The translations under genes were made by a program, and so were the position numbers. Below the pieces are notes generated by a model that worked only from the letters and a program-made list of their open reading frames with translations, was not told the DNA's origin and did not search any database. DNA of 64,000 nucleotides from contig JAXLTI010000006.1 in NCBI GenBank assembly GCA_046330135.1, positions 124,001 through 188,000 of the forward strand, in the 5' to 3' direction. This document shows positions 36,054 through 43,881 of the stretch, one piece after another. The stretch's first letter is position 1, and each line of letters starts with the position of its first letter. This DNA comes from CAYYFX01 sp046330135. Lineage in GTDB: Bacteria; ARS69.

Positions 36054-37021
36054 GCGCCCGCCCCCGCGACGGCCACTGCGGCGGCGGCGTCCGGCCGGGG
36101 AGCGCGCTCCCTCGCCAGGTTCCAGATGAGGAGCCGCGACAGCGCGTTGACCACCAGCGTGATGACGAAGAGGACGAGCCCGATCTCGACGAGCGCGTCG
36201 AGGTAGAGGTTGTCGGCGGCCTCGGTGAACTCGTTCGCGATGACGGCGGCCATCGTGTGCTGCGGCGCGAAGAGCGAGAGCGCCACCTTCGGGCTGTTGC
36301 CGATGACCATCGTGACCGCCATCGTCTCCCCGAGCGCTCGCCCGAAACCGATCATCACGGCCCCGAGGATGCCGGTTCGCCCGTAGCGCAACGCGACGCT
36401 GATCGCCTCCCAGCGCGTGGCGCCCAGGGCGTACGCGGCCTCGCGCTGCGTGCCCGGCACCGCCTTCAGCACCTCGCGGGCCACCGACGACGTGAAGGGA
36501 ATCACCATCACGGTGAGGATGAGCGCCGCGGAGAGCATGCCCACGCCCACCGGGGGGCCGGAGAACAGGGGCACGTGCTTCAGCCACGCGGGAGTCCAGA
36601 CCTCCAGCCGGCGGACCATCGGAACGAGCACGAAGACGGCCCAGAGGCCGTAGACGATCGAAGGGATCGCGGCGAGAAGCTCGGTCAGGAACCCGAGCGG
36701 CTTGCGGAGTCGACCCGGAGCGAGCTCGGAGATGTAGATCGCGATGCCGAGCGCGATCGGGGTCGACAGGAGAAGCGCGAGCACCGACGAGTAGAGCGTT
36801 CCCCAGATGAAGGGCAGGGCACCGAATTCCCCTGCGACCGGATCCCACGTCGTGCCGGACCAGAAGCGGAGCCCGAACTTGAGGATGGAGAGGCGCGAGT
36901 TACGGGCGAGCTCGAACCCGATGCCCACGACGATGAGCACCACGAACAGACCCAAACCGCCCGTCACGAGCCGGAGAGCCCGGCTCTCGGAGCTTCCGGC
37001 TCGAGACGGTTGGCGCGACAT
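36050..37021 (-). CDS. pstC: Phosphate ABC transporter permease PstC
   Basis: This is a 323-residue permease with six predicted helices, a PstC-type periplasmic region after TM1 (LKFGLRFWSGTTWDPV) and the EAA loop QREAAYALGATRWEAISV. It follows pstS by 15 bp and overlaps pstA by four bases. Confidence 0.95.
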   Translation of the reverse strand: MSRQPSRAGSSESRALRLVTGGLGLFVVLIVVGIGFELARNSRLSILKFGLRFWSGTTWDPVAGEFGALPFIWGTLYSSVLALLLSTPIALGIAIYISELAPGRLRKPLGFLTELLAAIPSIVYGLWAVFVLVPMVRRLEVWTPAWLKHVPLFSGPPVGVGMLSAALILTVMVIPFTSSVAREVLKAVPGTQREAAYALGATRWEAISVALRYGRTGILGAVMIGFGRALGETMAVTMVIGNSPKVALSLFAPQHTMAAVIANEFTEAADNLYLDALVEIGLVLFVITLVVNALSRLLIWNLARERAPRPDAAAAVAVAGAGA

Positions 37022-37036
37022 GGGCGGACCTTCTTC

Positions 37037-38062
37037 CTAGCTGGCGAGCTTCTGCAGGGCCGCGAGCTCCTGCGCCGCCACTTCCTTCGGCAGCGGGGCG
37101 TAGCCGAGGTCCGCGCAGTACTGCTGTCCGTCCGTGAACGCCCACTTCATGAAGTCCACGAGCGCGGCGCCCATCGGGCCCTTCGGGCTGGCCGGGACGA
37201 GGAGCCAGGTGAAGGACGAGATCGGGTAGGCGCTCTTGCCTTGCGCGTTCGTGATGGACACGCGGTAGTCCTTGGGCATCACCGGCGCAGCGGCGGCAGC
37301 CGCGGCGGTCACGGTCTCCAGCGACGCCTTGAGCCACTCGCCGTCCTTGCTCTGCACGGCGCCGTAGGACAGCTTGTTCTGGATGGCGTAGATCAGCTCG
37401 ACGTAGCCGATCGAGTTCGGCGACTGCTTCACGAGCCCGGCGACGCCCTCGTTGCCCTTGCCGCCGATGCCGGCCGGCCAGTTCACCGACGTGGCCACGC
37501 CGACCTTCGCCTTGTACTCGGGCGAGACCTTCGCGAGGTAATCGCACCAGATGTACGACGTGCCCGAGCCGTCCGAGCGGTGCACGACCGTGATGTCCGC
37601 GCTGGGGAGCGCGACGCCCGGGTTGTCCTTCGCGATCTGTGGATCGTTCCACTTCGTGATCTTGCCGAGGTAGATGTCGGCCAGCACGGGGCCCGCGAGA
37701 TGCAGCTCCGCGTCGATGCCCGGGAGGTTGTAGATCGGCACCACGCCGCCCAGCACGGTCGGGAAGTGCAGGATCTTCATGGGAGCGTTCGCGAGCTGCT
37801 CGTCGGTCATCGGGCCGTCGCTGGCCCCGAAGTAGACGGTGCGCTCGGTGAGCTGGCGGATGCCGCCGCCCGATCCGATCGACTGGTAGTTGATCTGGAC
37901 CTCGGGGTGCAGGCGATTGTACTCCGTGAACCACTTCGAGTAGAGCGGGTACGGGAACGTCGCGCCGGCGCCGTTGATCTGCACCTTGTCCGCGAGGGCG
38001 GGCGACGCGAGCGCCGCCGCCGCGGCACTCGCGAGGACCAGCCGCAGGAGAGTCTGCTTCAT
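37037..38062 (-). CDS. pstS: Periplasmic phosphate-binding protein
   Basis: This is a 341-residue binding protein with a signal peptide (~1-24). Phosphate-contact blocks are NGAGATFPYPLYSKW, IGSGGGIRQL, FGASDGPM and the HRSDGSGTSYIWCDYL loop. It delivers phosphate to PstCA. The start ATG has GAAGGAG upstream. It is the second gene of the operon, 51 bp after the porin gene, and it should be made in excess of the membrane parts. Confidence 0.96.
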   Translation of the reverse strand: MKQTLLRLVLASAAAAALASPALADKVQINGAGATFPYPLYSKWFTEYNRLHPEVQINYQSIGSGGGIRQLTERTVYFGASDGPMTDEQLANAPMKILHFPTVLGGVVPIYNLPGIDAELHLAGPVLADIYLGKITKWNDPQIAKDNPGVALPSADITVVHRSDGSGTSYIWCDYLAKVSPEYKAKVGVATSVNWPAGIGGKGNEGVAGLVKQSPNSIGYVELIYAIQNKLSYGAVQSKDGEWLKASLETVTAAAAAAAPVMPKDYRVSITNAQGKSAYPISSFTWLLVPASPKGPMGAALVDFMKWAFTDGQQYCADLGYAPLPKEVAAQELAALQKLAS

Positions 38063-38113
38063 CGTTCAGCTCCTTCGATTCTCGGGCCGTAGCCCCGGGT
38101 GGCGTCGCCGCCT

Positions 38114-39208
38114 CTAGAAGTTCAAGAGGGCGTGAAGCGCGACCTGCTTCGACTTCGGGGTGTTGATGCCGGAGTACTCCACCTGCGTGTAGTCGGCCAT
38201 GATGGCGCCGGCCACGCCCTTCTGGAGGGGGAACCAGTAGGCGACTCCTCCGATCGACGTCTTCTTCTTGCCGTCCACGTCCTTGTTCGGCTTCAGCTGG
38301 TCGTACCGCAGCAGCGCCTCCCACCCGCACTTGGTCCGCGGGGTGGCCCAGACCGAGAAGCCCTCGCTCTTCACTTCCGCCGCCGTGCTCGCGGTCTGGT
38401 CCTTGGCGCTGAGGAAGTCGAAGCCGGCGTTCAGGTGCGTGTCCTCGAAGGTGGCGTTGCCGAGGAAGCGCGCCCTCGCGTCGCCCGAGGCGTAGTTGTC
38501 GGCGTCCGCGAAGCCCGTGATGCGCAATCCGTGAAGCGGACCCTGCGGCAGGGGGCGGACGGAGACGCGGCCCTGGAATGCCTTCTGGTCGTTCGCCTCC
38601 GCCTTGCTGTAGCCGTCGCCGTTGTACACGCCGAAGTGGACGTCGCCGTGGTTCCCGGAGAAGTTGATGTGAGCGGAGAGGCCGTTGTCCGAAGAGGTGA
38701 GCTTGCCCTCGCGGTCCTCGAAGATCGTCCCCTGGAAGCGGTAGCGGTAGATCCCTTCCGCGTAATCCACCCACGGTGTCGTCTGCAGACCGAGCCGGAC
38801 CCAGGAGCCCTTCGTGACCCAGTCGTCCAGGTTGAGCTGTCCCATCGCGTACTTCAGCCGGAACGTGTAGCTCCCGGCGAGGGAGCTGCCCGCGCCGGTC
38901 TCGCGCGTGACGTCGGGCGTGATGCGGAAGGCGTAGAGATGCGAGAGGTTGCCCGTGATGTTGATGTACGCCCGGCTCACGTTGAAGCTGTTGGAGTGGA
39001 TCTCCTTGCCTTCGACCGTCACCTTCGGATCCTGCACGAAGGTGTAGTCGGTGAAGATCGTGCCGCCGACCTTGACGGACGGGGTGTCGTCGGGCGGCGT
39101 GTAACCGGCCGCGGGCTGCACCTGGGCGCCGACGTTCGACGCGTTCGCGACGAGGAAGCTGACGATCGCGGCTGCAAGAAGAGCTGGCCCGTGCGATCTC
39201 TTCGACAC
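38114..39208 (-). CDS. Phosphate-selective porin-like outer-membrane protein (OprO/OprP family)
   Basis: This is a 364-residue protein with a signal peptide (~1-32, LLAAAIVSFLVANASNVGA) and a beta-barrel body (FRLKYAMGQLNLDD, GNHGDVHFGVYNGDGYSKAE) ending in the C-terminal aromatic LLNF. Its size and position at the head of the pst genes fit an OprP-type anion porin that admits phosphate. GTG 39208 is chosen because AGGAGG lies eight bases before it. Putting the porin first means the whole outer-to-inner membrane route is one transcript. Confidence 0.85.
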   Translation of the reverse strand: MSKRSHGPALLAAAIVSFLVANASNVGAQVQPAAGYTPPDDTPSVKVGGTIFTDYTFVQDPKVTVEGKEIHSNSFNVSRAYINITGNLSHLYAFRITPDVTRETGAGSSLAGSYTFRLKYAMGQLNLDDWVTKGSWVRLGLQTTPWVDYAEGIYRYRFQGTIFEDREGKLTSSDNGLSAHINFSGNHGDVHFGVYNGDGYSKAEANDQKAFQGRVSVRPLPQGPLHGLRITGFADADNYASGDARARFLGNATFEDTHLNAGFDFLSAKDQTASTAAEVKSEGFSVWATPRTKCGWEALLRYDQLKPNKDVDGKKKTSIGGVAYWFPLQKGVAGAIMADYTQVEYSGINTPKSKQVALHALLNF

Positions 39209-39367
39209 TTTGCGGACCTCCTGTTCCGGGCGGCCTGGCACGAACGCCCGGCGGACGAGGGTCGCCTCGTCCAGCGTTCCGGCGTCGGAGGAGCGACGGG
39301 GACGAAGTCGCGCTCCCCCGCACACCGTGACTCGGCCGCCAATGTCGCCGCCGCCGGAGTAGCTCTC

Positions 39368-39394
39368 GTGGGGAATGTGTGAAGAACGCGTGAA
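39368..39394 (-). promoter_or_regulatory. Candidate Pho box: three 11-bp-spaced half-sites
   Basis: Read on the minus strand, TTCAC, TTCAC and CCCAC occur exactly 11 bp apart (plus-strand GTGAA 39390-39394, GTGAA 39379-39383, GTGGG 39368-39372). They lie 160 bp before the porin-pst operon. Eleven-bp direct repeats with TTCAC cores are the form of PhoP boxes in some GC-rich bacteria. No regulator gene is in the window. Confidence 0.4.
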
Positions 39395-39552
39395 TCCCGG
39401 GGCCGCCGGCGGTCCCGGGAGGGCCCGAAGGGCCGGAGAGGGGCCCAAGGCGACCCGCCCCGATGAATTCCTTCACATGCTCGGCCGAGGGTCGTGCTCG
39501 TCGCAGGCACCGGCCATTCCGTCTCGGAGGCGCCGGTCCACTTTTCGGCGAC

Positions 39553-39583
39553 TTGCTCTTCGATGGCGCGGCCATGCTACACT
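39553..39583 (+). promoter_or_regulatory. Promoter of the tyrosine-leader/phenylalanine hydroxylase unit
   Basis: The -10 is TACACT at 39578-39583, preceded by TGC to give an extended -10. A -35-like TTGCTC lies at 39553-39558 (19-bp spacer). The predicted start of transcription, 7 bases after the -10, is 39590 or 39591, the A of the leader-peptide ATG. No Shine-Dalgarno precedes that ATG. Confidence 0.65.
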
Positions 39584-39590
39584 CTGCGAC

Positions 39591-39683
39591 ATGGAGAACC
39601 CCACCGCGCGACGTCCGTACGGCTACGCGTCCTATTACGCGGCGACCCGACAGGGCCGTCCGGAGGGGCGATCGCGCGTCTGA
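39591..39683 (+). CDS. Tyrosine-rich leader peptide of a transcription attenuator
   Basis: This 30-codon ORF runs from ATG 39591 to TGA 39681-39683. Codons 10, 12, 15 and 16 are tyrosine (motif YGYASYY), while the rest has ordinary composition; four Tyr in seven codons is far above chance. The Tyr codons lie at 39618-39638, over and just after the first arm of an RNA structure that controls the terminator downstream. There is no Shine-Dalgarno, and the promoter places the transcript start at the ATG, so it is probably a leaderless message. Its job would be to sense charged tRNA-Tyr by ribosome stalling, as the trp, phe and his leaders do for their amino acids. Confidence 0.8.
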   Translation: MENPTARRPYGYASYYAATRQGRPEGRSRV

Positions 39684-39716
39684 AACGCACCGACAGCCTG
39701 ATTCTCCCGACGGCCC
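39614..39716 (+). promoter_or_regulatory. Attenuator segments 1, 2 and 3 (1:2 and 2:3 pairings)
   Basis: Segment 1 (39614-39624, over codons 8-12) pairs with segment 2 (39654-39664): ten pairs of eleven including one G-U, with a single mismatch at 39618/39660. Segment 2 (39653-39660) instead pairs perfectly over 8 bp with segment 3 (39709-39716). After a C-C mismatch this continues with 39662-39665 against 39704-39707, plus two G-U pairs. Segment 3 contains the 5' half of the terminator stem, so 2:3 excludes termination and 1:2 permits it. Confidence 0.8.
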
Positions 39717-39739
39717 GTGGCTTCCACGGGCCGTTTTTT
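39710..39739 (+). terminator. Intrinsic terminator (segments 3:4) before the hydroxylase gene
   Basis: A perfect 10-bp GC-rich stem (CGGCCCGTGG 39711-39720 with CCACGGGCCG 39724-39733), extended by an A-T pair, has a 3-base loop and runs into six T residues (39734-39739). It stands 33 bp before the start codon of the hydroxylase and is the only such T6 terminator I found in the window. Confidence 0.92.
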
Positions 39740-39772
39740 CGTTTCCTCGACCCCGGCATGCGGAGGGCACTC

Positions 39773-40558
39773 ATGAATCCGACAACTTCGATCGAAACGC
39801 AGTGGCTCACCGAGCAGCGCTGGGAGGACTACACGGGCGAGAACCACGAGGTGTGGGGAATCCTGTCCGGACGCCGGATGGCGGACCTCGAAGCGAACGG
39901 GAGTCGCCTGTTCCTCGAAGGGGCGGAGCTCATCGGGCTGCGGCCCGATCGCGTGCCGGATCTCCGCGACGTCAACGCACGGCTGAGCGCCAAGACGGGG
40001 TGGGCCGCGGTGCCCGTGAAGGGCTTCATTCCCGCCGCGCAGTTCTTCGCTTCGCTCGCCAAGCGGCGCTTCCCCACGACGATCACGGTTCGTCCGAAGG
40101 CGCAGCTCGACTACCTGCCCGAGCCGGACATCTTCCACGACGTGTTCGGTCACGTGCCGCTCCACGCCCACCCGCACTTCGCGGACTTCCTGCAGACGTT
40201 CGGGCAGCTCGCCGGCGCGGCGCGCACCGAAGAGGACGTGCGCCGCGCGGCGCGGCTCTTCTGGTTCACGGTGGAGTTCGGCCTGATCCGCGAGGACGGA
40301 CGCGTGAAGGTCTACGGGAGCGGGCTCATCTCGTCCCACGGGGACTGCGCGAACGCGCTCGGGCCGGCCTGCGACCGGCGGCCGTTCGATCTCGACGCCG
40401 TGCTCGAGCAGCCGTTCGAGATCGACCGGTTCCAGGACGTCCTCTTCGTCGTCGAGTCCTTCGAGCAGCTCTTCGAGGCGGTCGCGGAGGCCGGACGCCG
40501 CCTCCGCGCCGGGCGAGCCCGGGGTTCTCGTATCCTCCAGCAGATGGCCGGCGACTGA
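39773..40558 (+). CDS. phhA: Phenylalanine 4-hydroxylase (pterin-dependent aromatic amino acid hydroxylase)
   Basis: This is a 261-residue catalytic-domain-only enzyme, the bacterial size. The iron ligands are His122 and His127 (PDIFHDVFGHVPL) and Glu168 (FWFTVEFGLI, 41 residues on). It hydroxylates L-Phe to L-Tyr with O2 and a tetrahydropterin. Tryptophan or tyrosine hydroxylase activity cannot be excluded from motifs alone, but the upstream tyrosine-codon leader fits tyrosine formation. ATG 39773 is chosen for the GGAGGG site six bases before it. No pterin carbinolamine dehydratase (phhB) lies beside it; an SDR follows 88 bp downstream. Confidence 0.93.
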   Translation: MNPTTSIETQWLTEQRWEDYTGENHEVWGILSGRRMADLEANGSRLFLEGAELIGLRPDRVPDLRDVNARLSAKTGWAAVPVKGFIPAAQFFASLAKRRFPTTITVRPKAQLDYLPEPDIFHDVFGHVPLHAHPHFADFLQTFGQLAGAARTEEDVRRAARLFWFTVEFGLIREDGRVKVYGSGLISSHGDCANALGPACDRRPFDLDAVLEQPFEIDRFQDVLFVVESFEQLFEAVAEAGRRLRAGRARGSRILQQMAGD

Positions 40559-40645
40559 CCTACGCCCTTGCTGGGGCGGAACCCGGAGGCTACGCTCTCG
40601 GTCCGGTCGCTCATCCGTTGGGTTCGCATCCCCGGGAGTGGAATC

Positions 40646-41350
40646 GTGAAGATCGAGGAATGCGTCGCGCTCGTCACCGGGGGCAGCTCCGGAATCGGCC
40701 TGGAAACGGCGCGACTCCTGGTGAAGCAGGGCGCGCGCGTGGCCGTCTGCGGGCGTGCGAAGGACCGCGTCGAGAAGGCGTCGAAGGAGATCGGCGCGCT
40801 GGGGCTCGTCGGCGACGTGGGGCGCGAAGAGGACGCGGTGCGCCTGGTGCAGACCGTCGTCCGTGAGCTCGGGGGCGGCTACAACACCCTGATCAACAAC
40901 GCGGGCTGGGGCCGCTTCGGCTCGCTCCTCGACCTGAAGCTCGAGGAATTCCGCGCGATCATGGATACGAACGTCTTCGGCGCGATGCTGATGGCGCGCG
41001 AGTCGGCGCGTCACTTCGTGCAGAAGAAGCGCGGCAACATCGTGAACGTGTCGTCCACCGCCGGAGGAAGGGGCTTCGCCGGCGGGACGGCGTACGTAGC
41101 GTCGAAGTTCGCGCTCGGCGGAATGACGGAGTGCTGGCGCGCCGAGCTGCGCAAGCACGAGATCCGCGTCATGCAGATCAACCCGAGCGAGGTACAGACG
41201 GACTTCGCCTCGTCGGGGGGACGCACGCAGCCGCTCAGCGCGAAGAAGCTGCGCTCCGAGGAGATCGCCCACGCCATCCTCGCGATGCTCTCGATGGACG
41301 ATCGCGGCTTCACCACCGCGCTGACCGTCTTCGCCACGAATCCCGACTAG
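40646..41350 (+). CDS. Short-chain dehydrogenase/reductase
   Basis: This is a 234-residue classical SDR with TGGSSGIG (cofactor loop, residues 11-18), NNAG, the catalytic Ser in NVSSTAGG and YVASK. The Arg after the second strand (VAVCGR) favours NADPH. GTG 40646 is chosen for the GGGAG site upstream. It follows phhA in the same direction and may be on the attenuated transcript. Because dihydropteridine and pteridine reductases are SDRs, a role in recycling the hydroxylase cofactor is possible, but no residue here proves it. Confidence 0.88.
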   Translation: MKIEECVALVTGGSSGIGLETARLLVKQGARVAVCGRAKDRVEKASKEIGALGLVGDVGREEDAVRLVQTVVRELGGGYNTLINNAGWGRFGSLLDLKLEEFRAIMDTNVFGAMLMARESARHFVQKKRGNIVNVSSTAGGRGFAGGTAYVASKFALGGMTECWRAELRKHEIRVMQINPSEVQTDFASSGGRTQPLSAKKLRSEEIAHAILAMLSMDDRGFTTALTVFATNPD

Positions 41351-42277
41351 ATGGAGCCGCCCACGCCTCACGCGATCCACCCGCCGACCGCCGCGAGCGT
41401 CTTCCTCTTGGAGCTGGCGCAGCGTCTCGTCCCGCCCTACGCGCGGCTTCCCACGGCGCGCGCCGGGATGGTCAGCGGATCCTCGGCCAAGGGCTTGGCG
41501 GACCAGTACTCGGACCTCGACATCCTGCTCTATTACGACGGCGAGCTGCCGACCGAGGACGAGCTCACCGCCCTCCGCAAGGGTCACGGCGGTTCCGAGC
41601 GGAAGTTCTGCCTCGGCGACCGCGCGGAGGGCGAGATCGTGGAGTCGTACTTCGTGCAGGGCGTCGAGGTGCAGCTCGCGCACTCCACGATCGCCACGTG
41701 GGAAGCGCAGATGGCCAAGGTGCTCGTGGAGCTGGACTGCGACTCGCCGCTGCAGAAGGCTCTCGAAGGCACGCTCGCGGGCCGCGCGCTCTTCGGCGAG
41801 GAGCTGGTCGCGGAGTGGCAGCGCCGGGCGAGCGCGTATCCGCCGGCTCTGGGGGTGGCGATGGTCCGCCGGCACCTCGCCTTCTTCCCGATGTGGGCGC
41901 TCGAGCACCAGTTCCGCACCCGCGACGCCACGGTCTTTTACTACGAGAGCCTCGTCGCGTGTGCGCAGCACCTCATGGGCGTGCTCGCCGGACTCAACGG
42001 AGCGTACTTCACGACGTTCCAGGTCAAGCGCATGGGCCGTTTCCTCGCGCCGATGAAGATCGCGCCGCGCGACGTGGCGGAGCGCCTGGAAGATCTCTTC
42101 CGGCAGGACCGGGAGAGGGCTCTGCCGCGCCTGAAGACGCTGGTCGAGGAGACGGTCGCGCTGGTGGAGGCGCACCTGCCGGAGGTGGACACGTCGGCGG
42201 TGCGGGCGCTGCTCGCCCGGCGCGCTCAGGTCTGGGCGGTCCCGGCCTCGCCGGGGACGGGGGACGAGAGGGAGTGA
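41351..42277 (+). CDS. Nucleotidyltransferase-fold protein
   Basis: This is a 308-residue protein with the MNT-type nucleotidyltransferase motif SGSSAKGLADQYSDLDI (Gly43-Ser44, then Asp55 and Asp57) and a third acidic strand near VEVQLAH. A helical C-terminal domain (residues ~150-290) completes the fold. It resembles the DUF4037-like and kanamycin-nucleotidyltransferase-like proteins. The start codon directly abuts the SDR stop and the end overlaps the next start (GTGA), so it belongs to the same operon. Substrate unknown. Confidence 0.7.
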   Translation: MEPPTPHAIHPPTAASVFLLELAQRLVPPYARLPTARAGMVSGSSAKGLADQYSDLDILLYYDGELPTEDELTALRKGHGGSERKFCLGDRAEGEIVESYFVQGVEVQLAHSTIATWEAQMAKVLVELDCDSPLQKALEGTLAGRALFGEELVAEWQRRASAYPPALGVAMVRRHLAFFPMWALEHQFRTRDATVFYYESLVACAQHLMGVLAGLNGAYFTTFQVKRMGRFLAPMKIAPRDVAERLEDLFRQDRERALPRLKTLVEETVALVEAHLPEVDTSAVRALLARRAQVWAVPASPGTGDERE

Positions 42278-43866
42278 CCGTGAACGATCCCGGCGGCCCG
42301 CCGAGCGCCGCGGCTCCTCCCGCTGAGGCTCCGCGCCTGGGCTGGCTTTGGCGCCCCAATCTGATCGTCTTCGTCTCGAGCGCCTGCATCATGATCCTGG
42401 AGCTGGTGGCGGGGCGCATCCTCGCCCCGCAGGTGGGCGTGTCGCTCTACACGTGGACCACCGTCATCGGGATCGTGCTGGCGGGGATCAGCTTGGGCAA
42501 CTACGCCGGCGGCCGGCTCGCGGATCGGCGGGCGTCCCTGCGCCTGCTCGGCGGCCTCTTCCTGGCGGCGAGCCTGACCTGCGCGTGCGTCCTGGTGGTC
42601 GACGTGCGCGGCCGGCTGACGCCCTTCGACTGGCCCATCCTCTGGGAGATCCTGGTCCGCACCACGGCGCTGTTCTTCCTCCCGTGCGCGCTGCTGGGCA
42701 TGATCTCGCCGATCGTCATCAAGCTCGCCGTCCGCGATCTCGCGAAGACGGGCAGCACGGTCGGCAGGATCTATGCGGCCGGCACCGTCGGCAGCATCGT
42801 CGGCACGTTCGCGACCGGCTTCGTGTTGATCGCCTGGATCGGGACGTACGCCATCGTGCTCGGCCTGGCGGCCGTCCTCGCGGCGATGGGCTCGATCTTC
42901 CTGCTGGCGGGCCGGTGGGTCTCGCTGCCGCTGGCGGCGATCGTCGCGGTGGGCGGGTACTCGCTGGCGGCGAGGGACGGCTGGGCGCGCGCGGACTGCT
43001 ATCGGGAGACGAACTACTACTCGATCCGCATCAAGCCCGACAGCTACCGGGGCGAGCCGATGGTCACGCTCATCCTGGATCGCCTGGTGCACAGCACGGC
43101 GTCCCTCGCGCACCCCACGCGCCTCGCCTACGAGTACACGCAGGTCTACGCGGAAGTGGCCGCCGATCACGCGCAGAAGCACGACCGCCTGCGCACCCTC
43201 AGCATCGGCGGCGGCGGCTACGCGTTCCCCCGCTACCTGGAGGCGGTCTACCCCGCGAGCGACGTCGAGGTCATCGAGATCGACCCCGGGGTCACGCAGG
43301 TGGCCTACGAGGTCATGGGCCTGCGGCGCGACACGCGGATCGTGACCTACAACGAAGACGCGCGGCTGTACCTGGCGCGCGAGCCCGGCGCCCGCTACGA
43401 CCTGATCATGAACGATGCGTGCAATCACTACTCCATCCCGTACCATCTCACGACGAAGGAGTTCGACGACCGCGTGCACGCGTGGCTCGCGGAGGACGGC
43501 GTGTACATGGTCAATCTCATGGACGTCCCCACGGCCGGTCTCGTCCGCGCGTTCGTCCTCACCTTGCAGCAAACCTTCCGGTACGTGTACCTCTTGCCGA
43601 CGGCGCCCGGCTGGCGCGCCATGCCGCGGAGCACGTTCGTGGTCCTCGCGAGCGACGCTCCGCTGGACCGTAAGGCGTTCGCGAAGATCGACGCGGGTGA
43701 CGGGGACCCGATCGTCGCGCGGCAGCTCTTCACGGACGACCAGCTGCGCGAGCTGATGGATGCGGGCGGCCCCCGGATCGTCCTGACGGATCGCTACGCC
43801 CCGGTGGAGCAGTTGTCGGCGGCCGTGGCCCGGGAGCAGTGGCCGAAATCTCATGTCGGCGGGTGA
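42274..43866 (+). CDS. Fused MFS-like membrane domain and spermidine-synthase-like domain
   Basis: This is a 530-residue protein. Residues ~25-235 form about seven membrane helices (CIMILELVAGRILAP, GISLGNYAGGRLADRR, GRIYAAGTVGSIVGT) and residues ~245-510 form an aminopropyltransferase-like Rossmann domain (LSIGGGGYAFPRYLE, VEVIEIDPG, MNDACNHYSIPYHLTT). This fusion is a widespread family of uncertain function. The polyamine-binding acidic residues of true spermidine synthases are not clearly kept, so the enzyme may use another acceptor. GTG 42274 overlaps the previous stop; GTG 42280 is an alternative. Confidence 0.88.
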   Translation: MTVNDPGGPPSAAAPPAEAPRLGWLWRPNLIVFVSSACIMILELVAGRILAPQVGVSLYTWTTVIGIVLAGISLGNYAGGRLADRRASLRLLGGLFLAASLTCACVLVVDVRGRLTPFDWPILWEILVRTTALFFLPCALLGMISPIVIKLAVRDLAKTGSTVGRIYAAGTVGSIVGTFATGFVLIAWIGTYAIVLGLAAVLAAMGSIFLLAGRWVSLPLAAIVAVGGYSLAARDGWARADCYRETNYYSIRIKPDSYRGEPMVTLILDRLVHSTASLAHPTRLAYEYTQVYAEVAADHAQKHDRLRTLSIGGGGYAFPRYLEAVYPASDVEVIEIDPGVTQVAYEVMGLRRDTRIVTYNEDARLYLAREPGARYDLIMNDACNHYSIPYHLTTKEFDDRVHAWLAEDGVYMVNLMDVPTAGLVRAFVLTLQQTFRYVYLLPTAPGWRAMPRSTFVVLASDAPLDRKAFAKIDAGDGDPIVARQLFTDDQLRELMDAGGPRIVLTDRYAPVEQLSAAVAREQWPKSHVGG

Positions 43867-43881
43867 CCCCCCGGTCCGCCG

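Noticed and set aside
39375..39683. 102-residue protein reading through the leader region
   Set aside because: The upstream part crosses the promoter, lacks a ribosome-binding site and has shadow composition; only the last 30 codons from ATG 39591 are credible.
39591..39739. T-box riboswitch for tRNA-Tyr
   Set aside because: No T-box consensus, no specifier stem I and the leader is too short; the coding Tyr codons and 1:2/2:3/3:4 pairings fit ribosome-mediated attenuation instead.
42274..43866. Genuine spermidine synthase
   Set aside because: The domain is fused to membrane helices and the polyamine-pocket acidic residues are not clearly kept; no speD or other polyamine gene is nearby.
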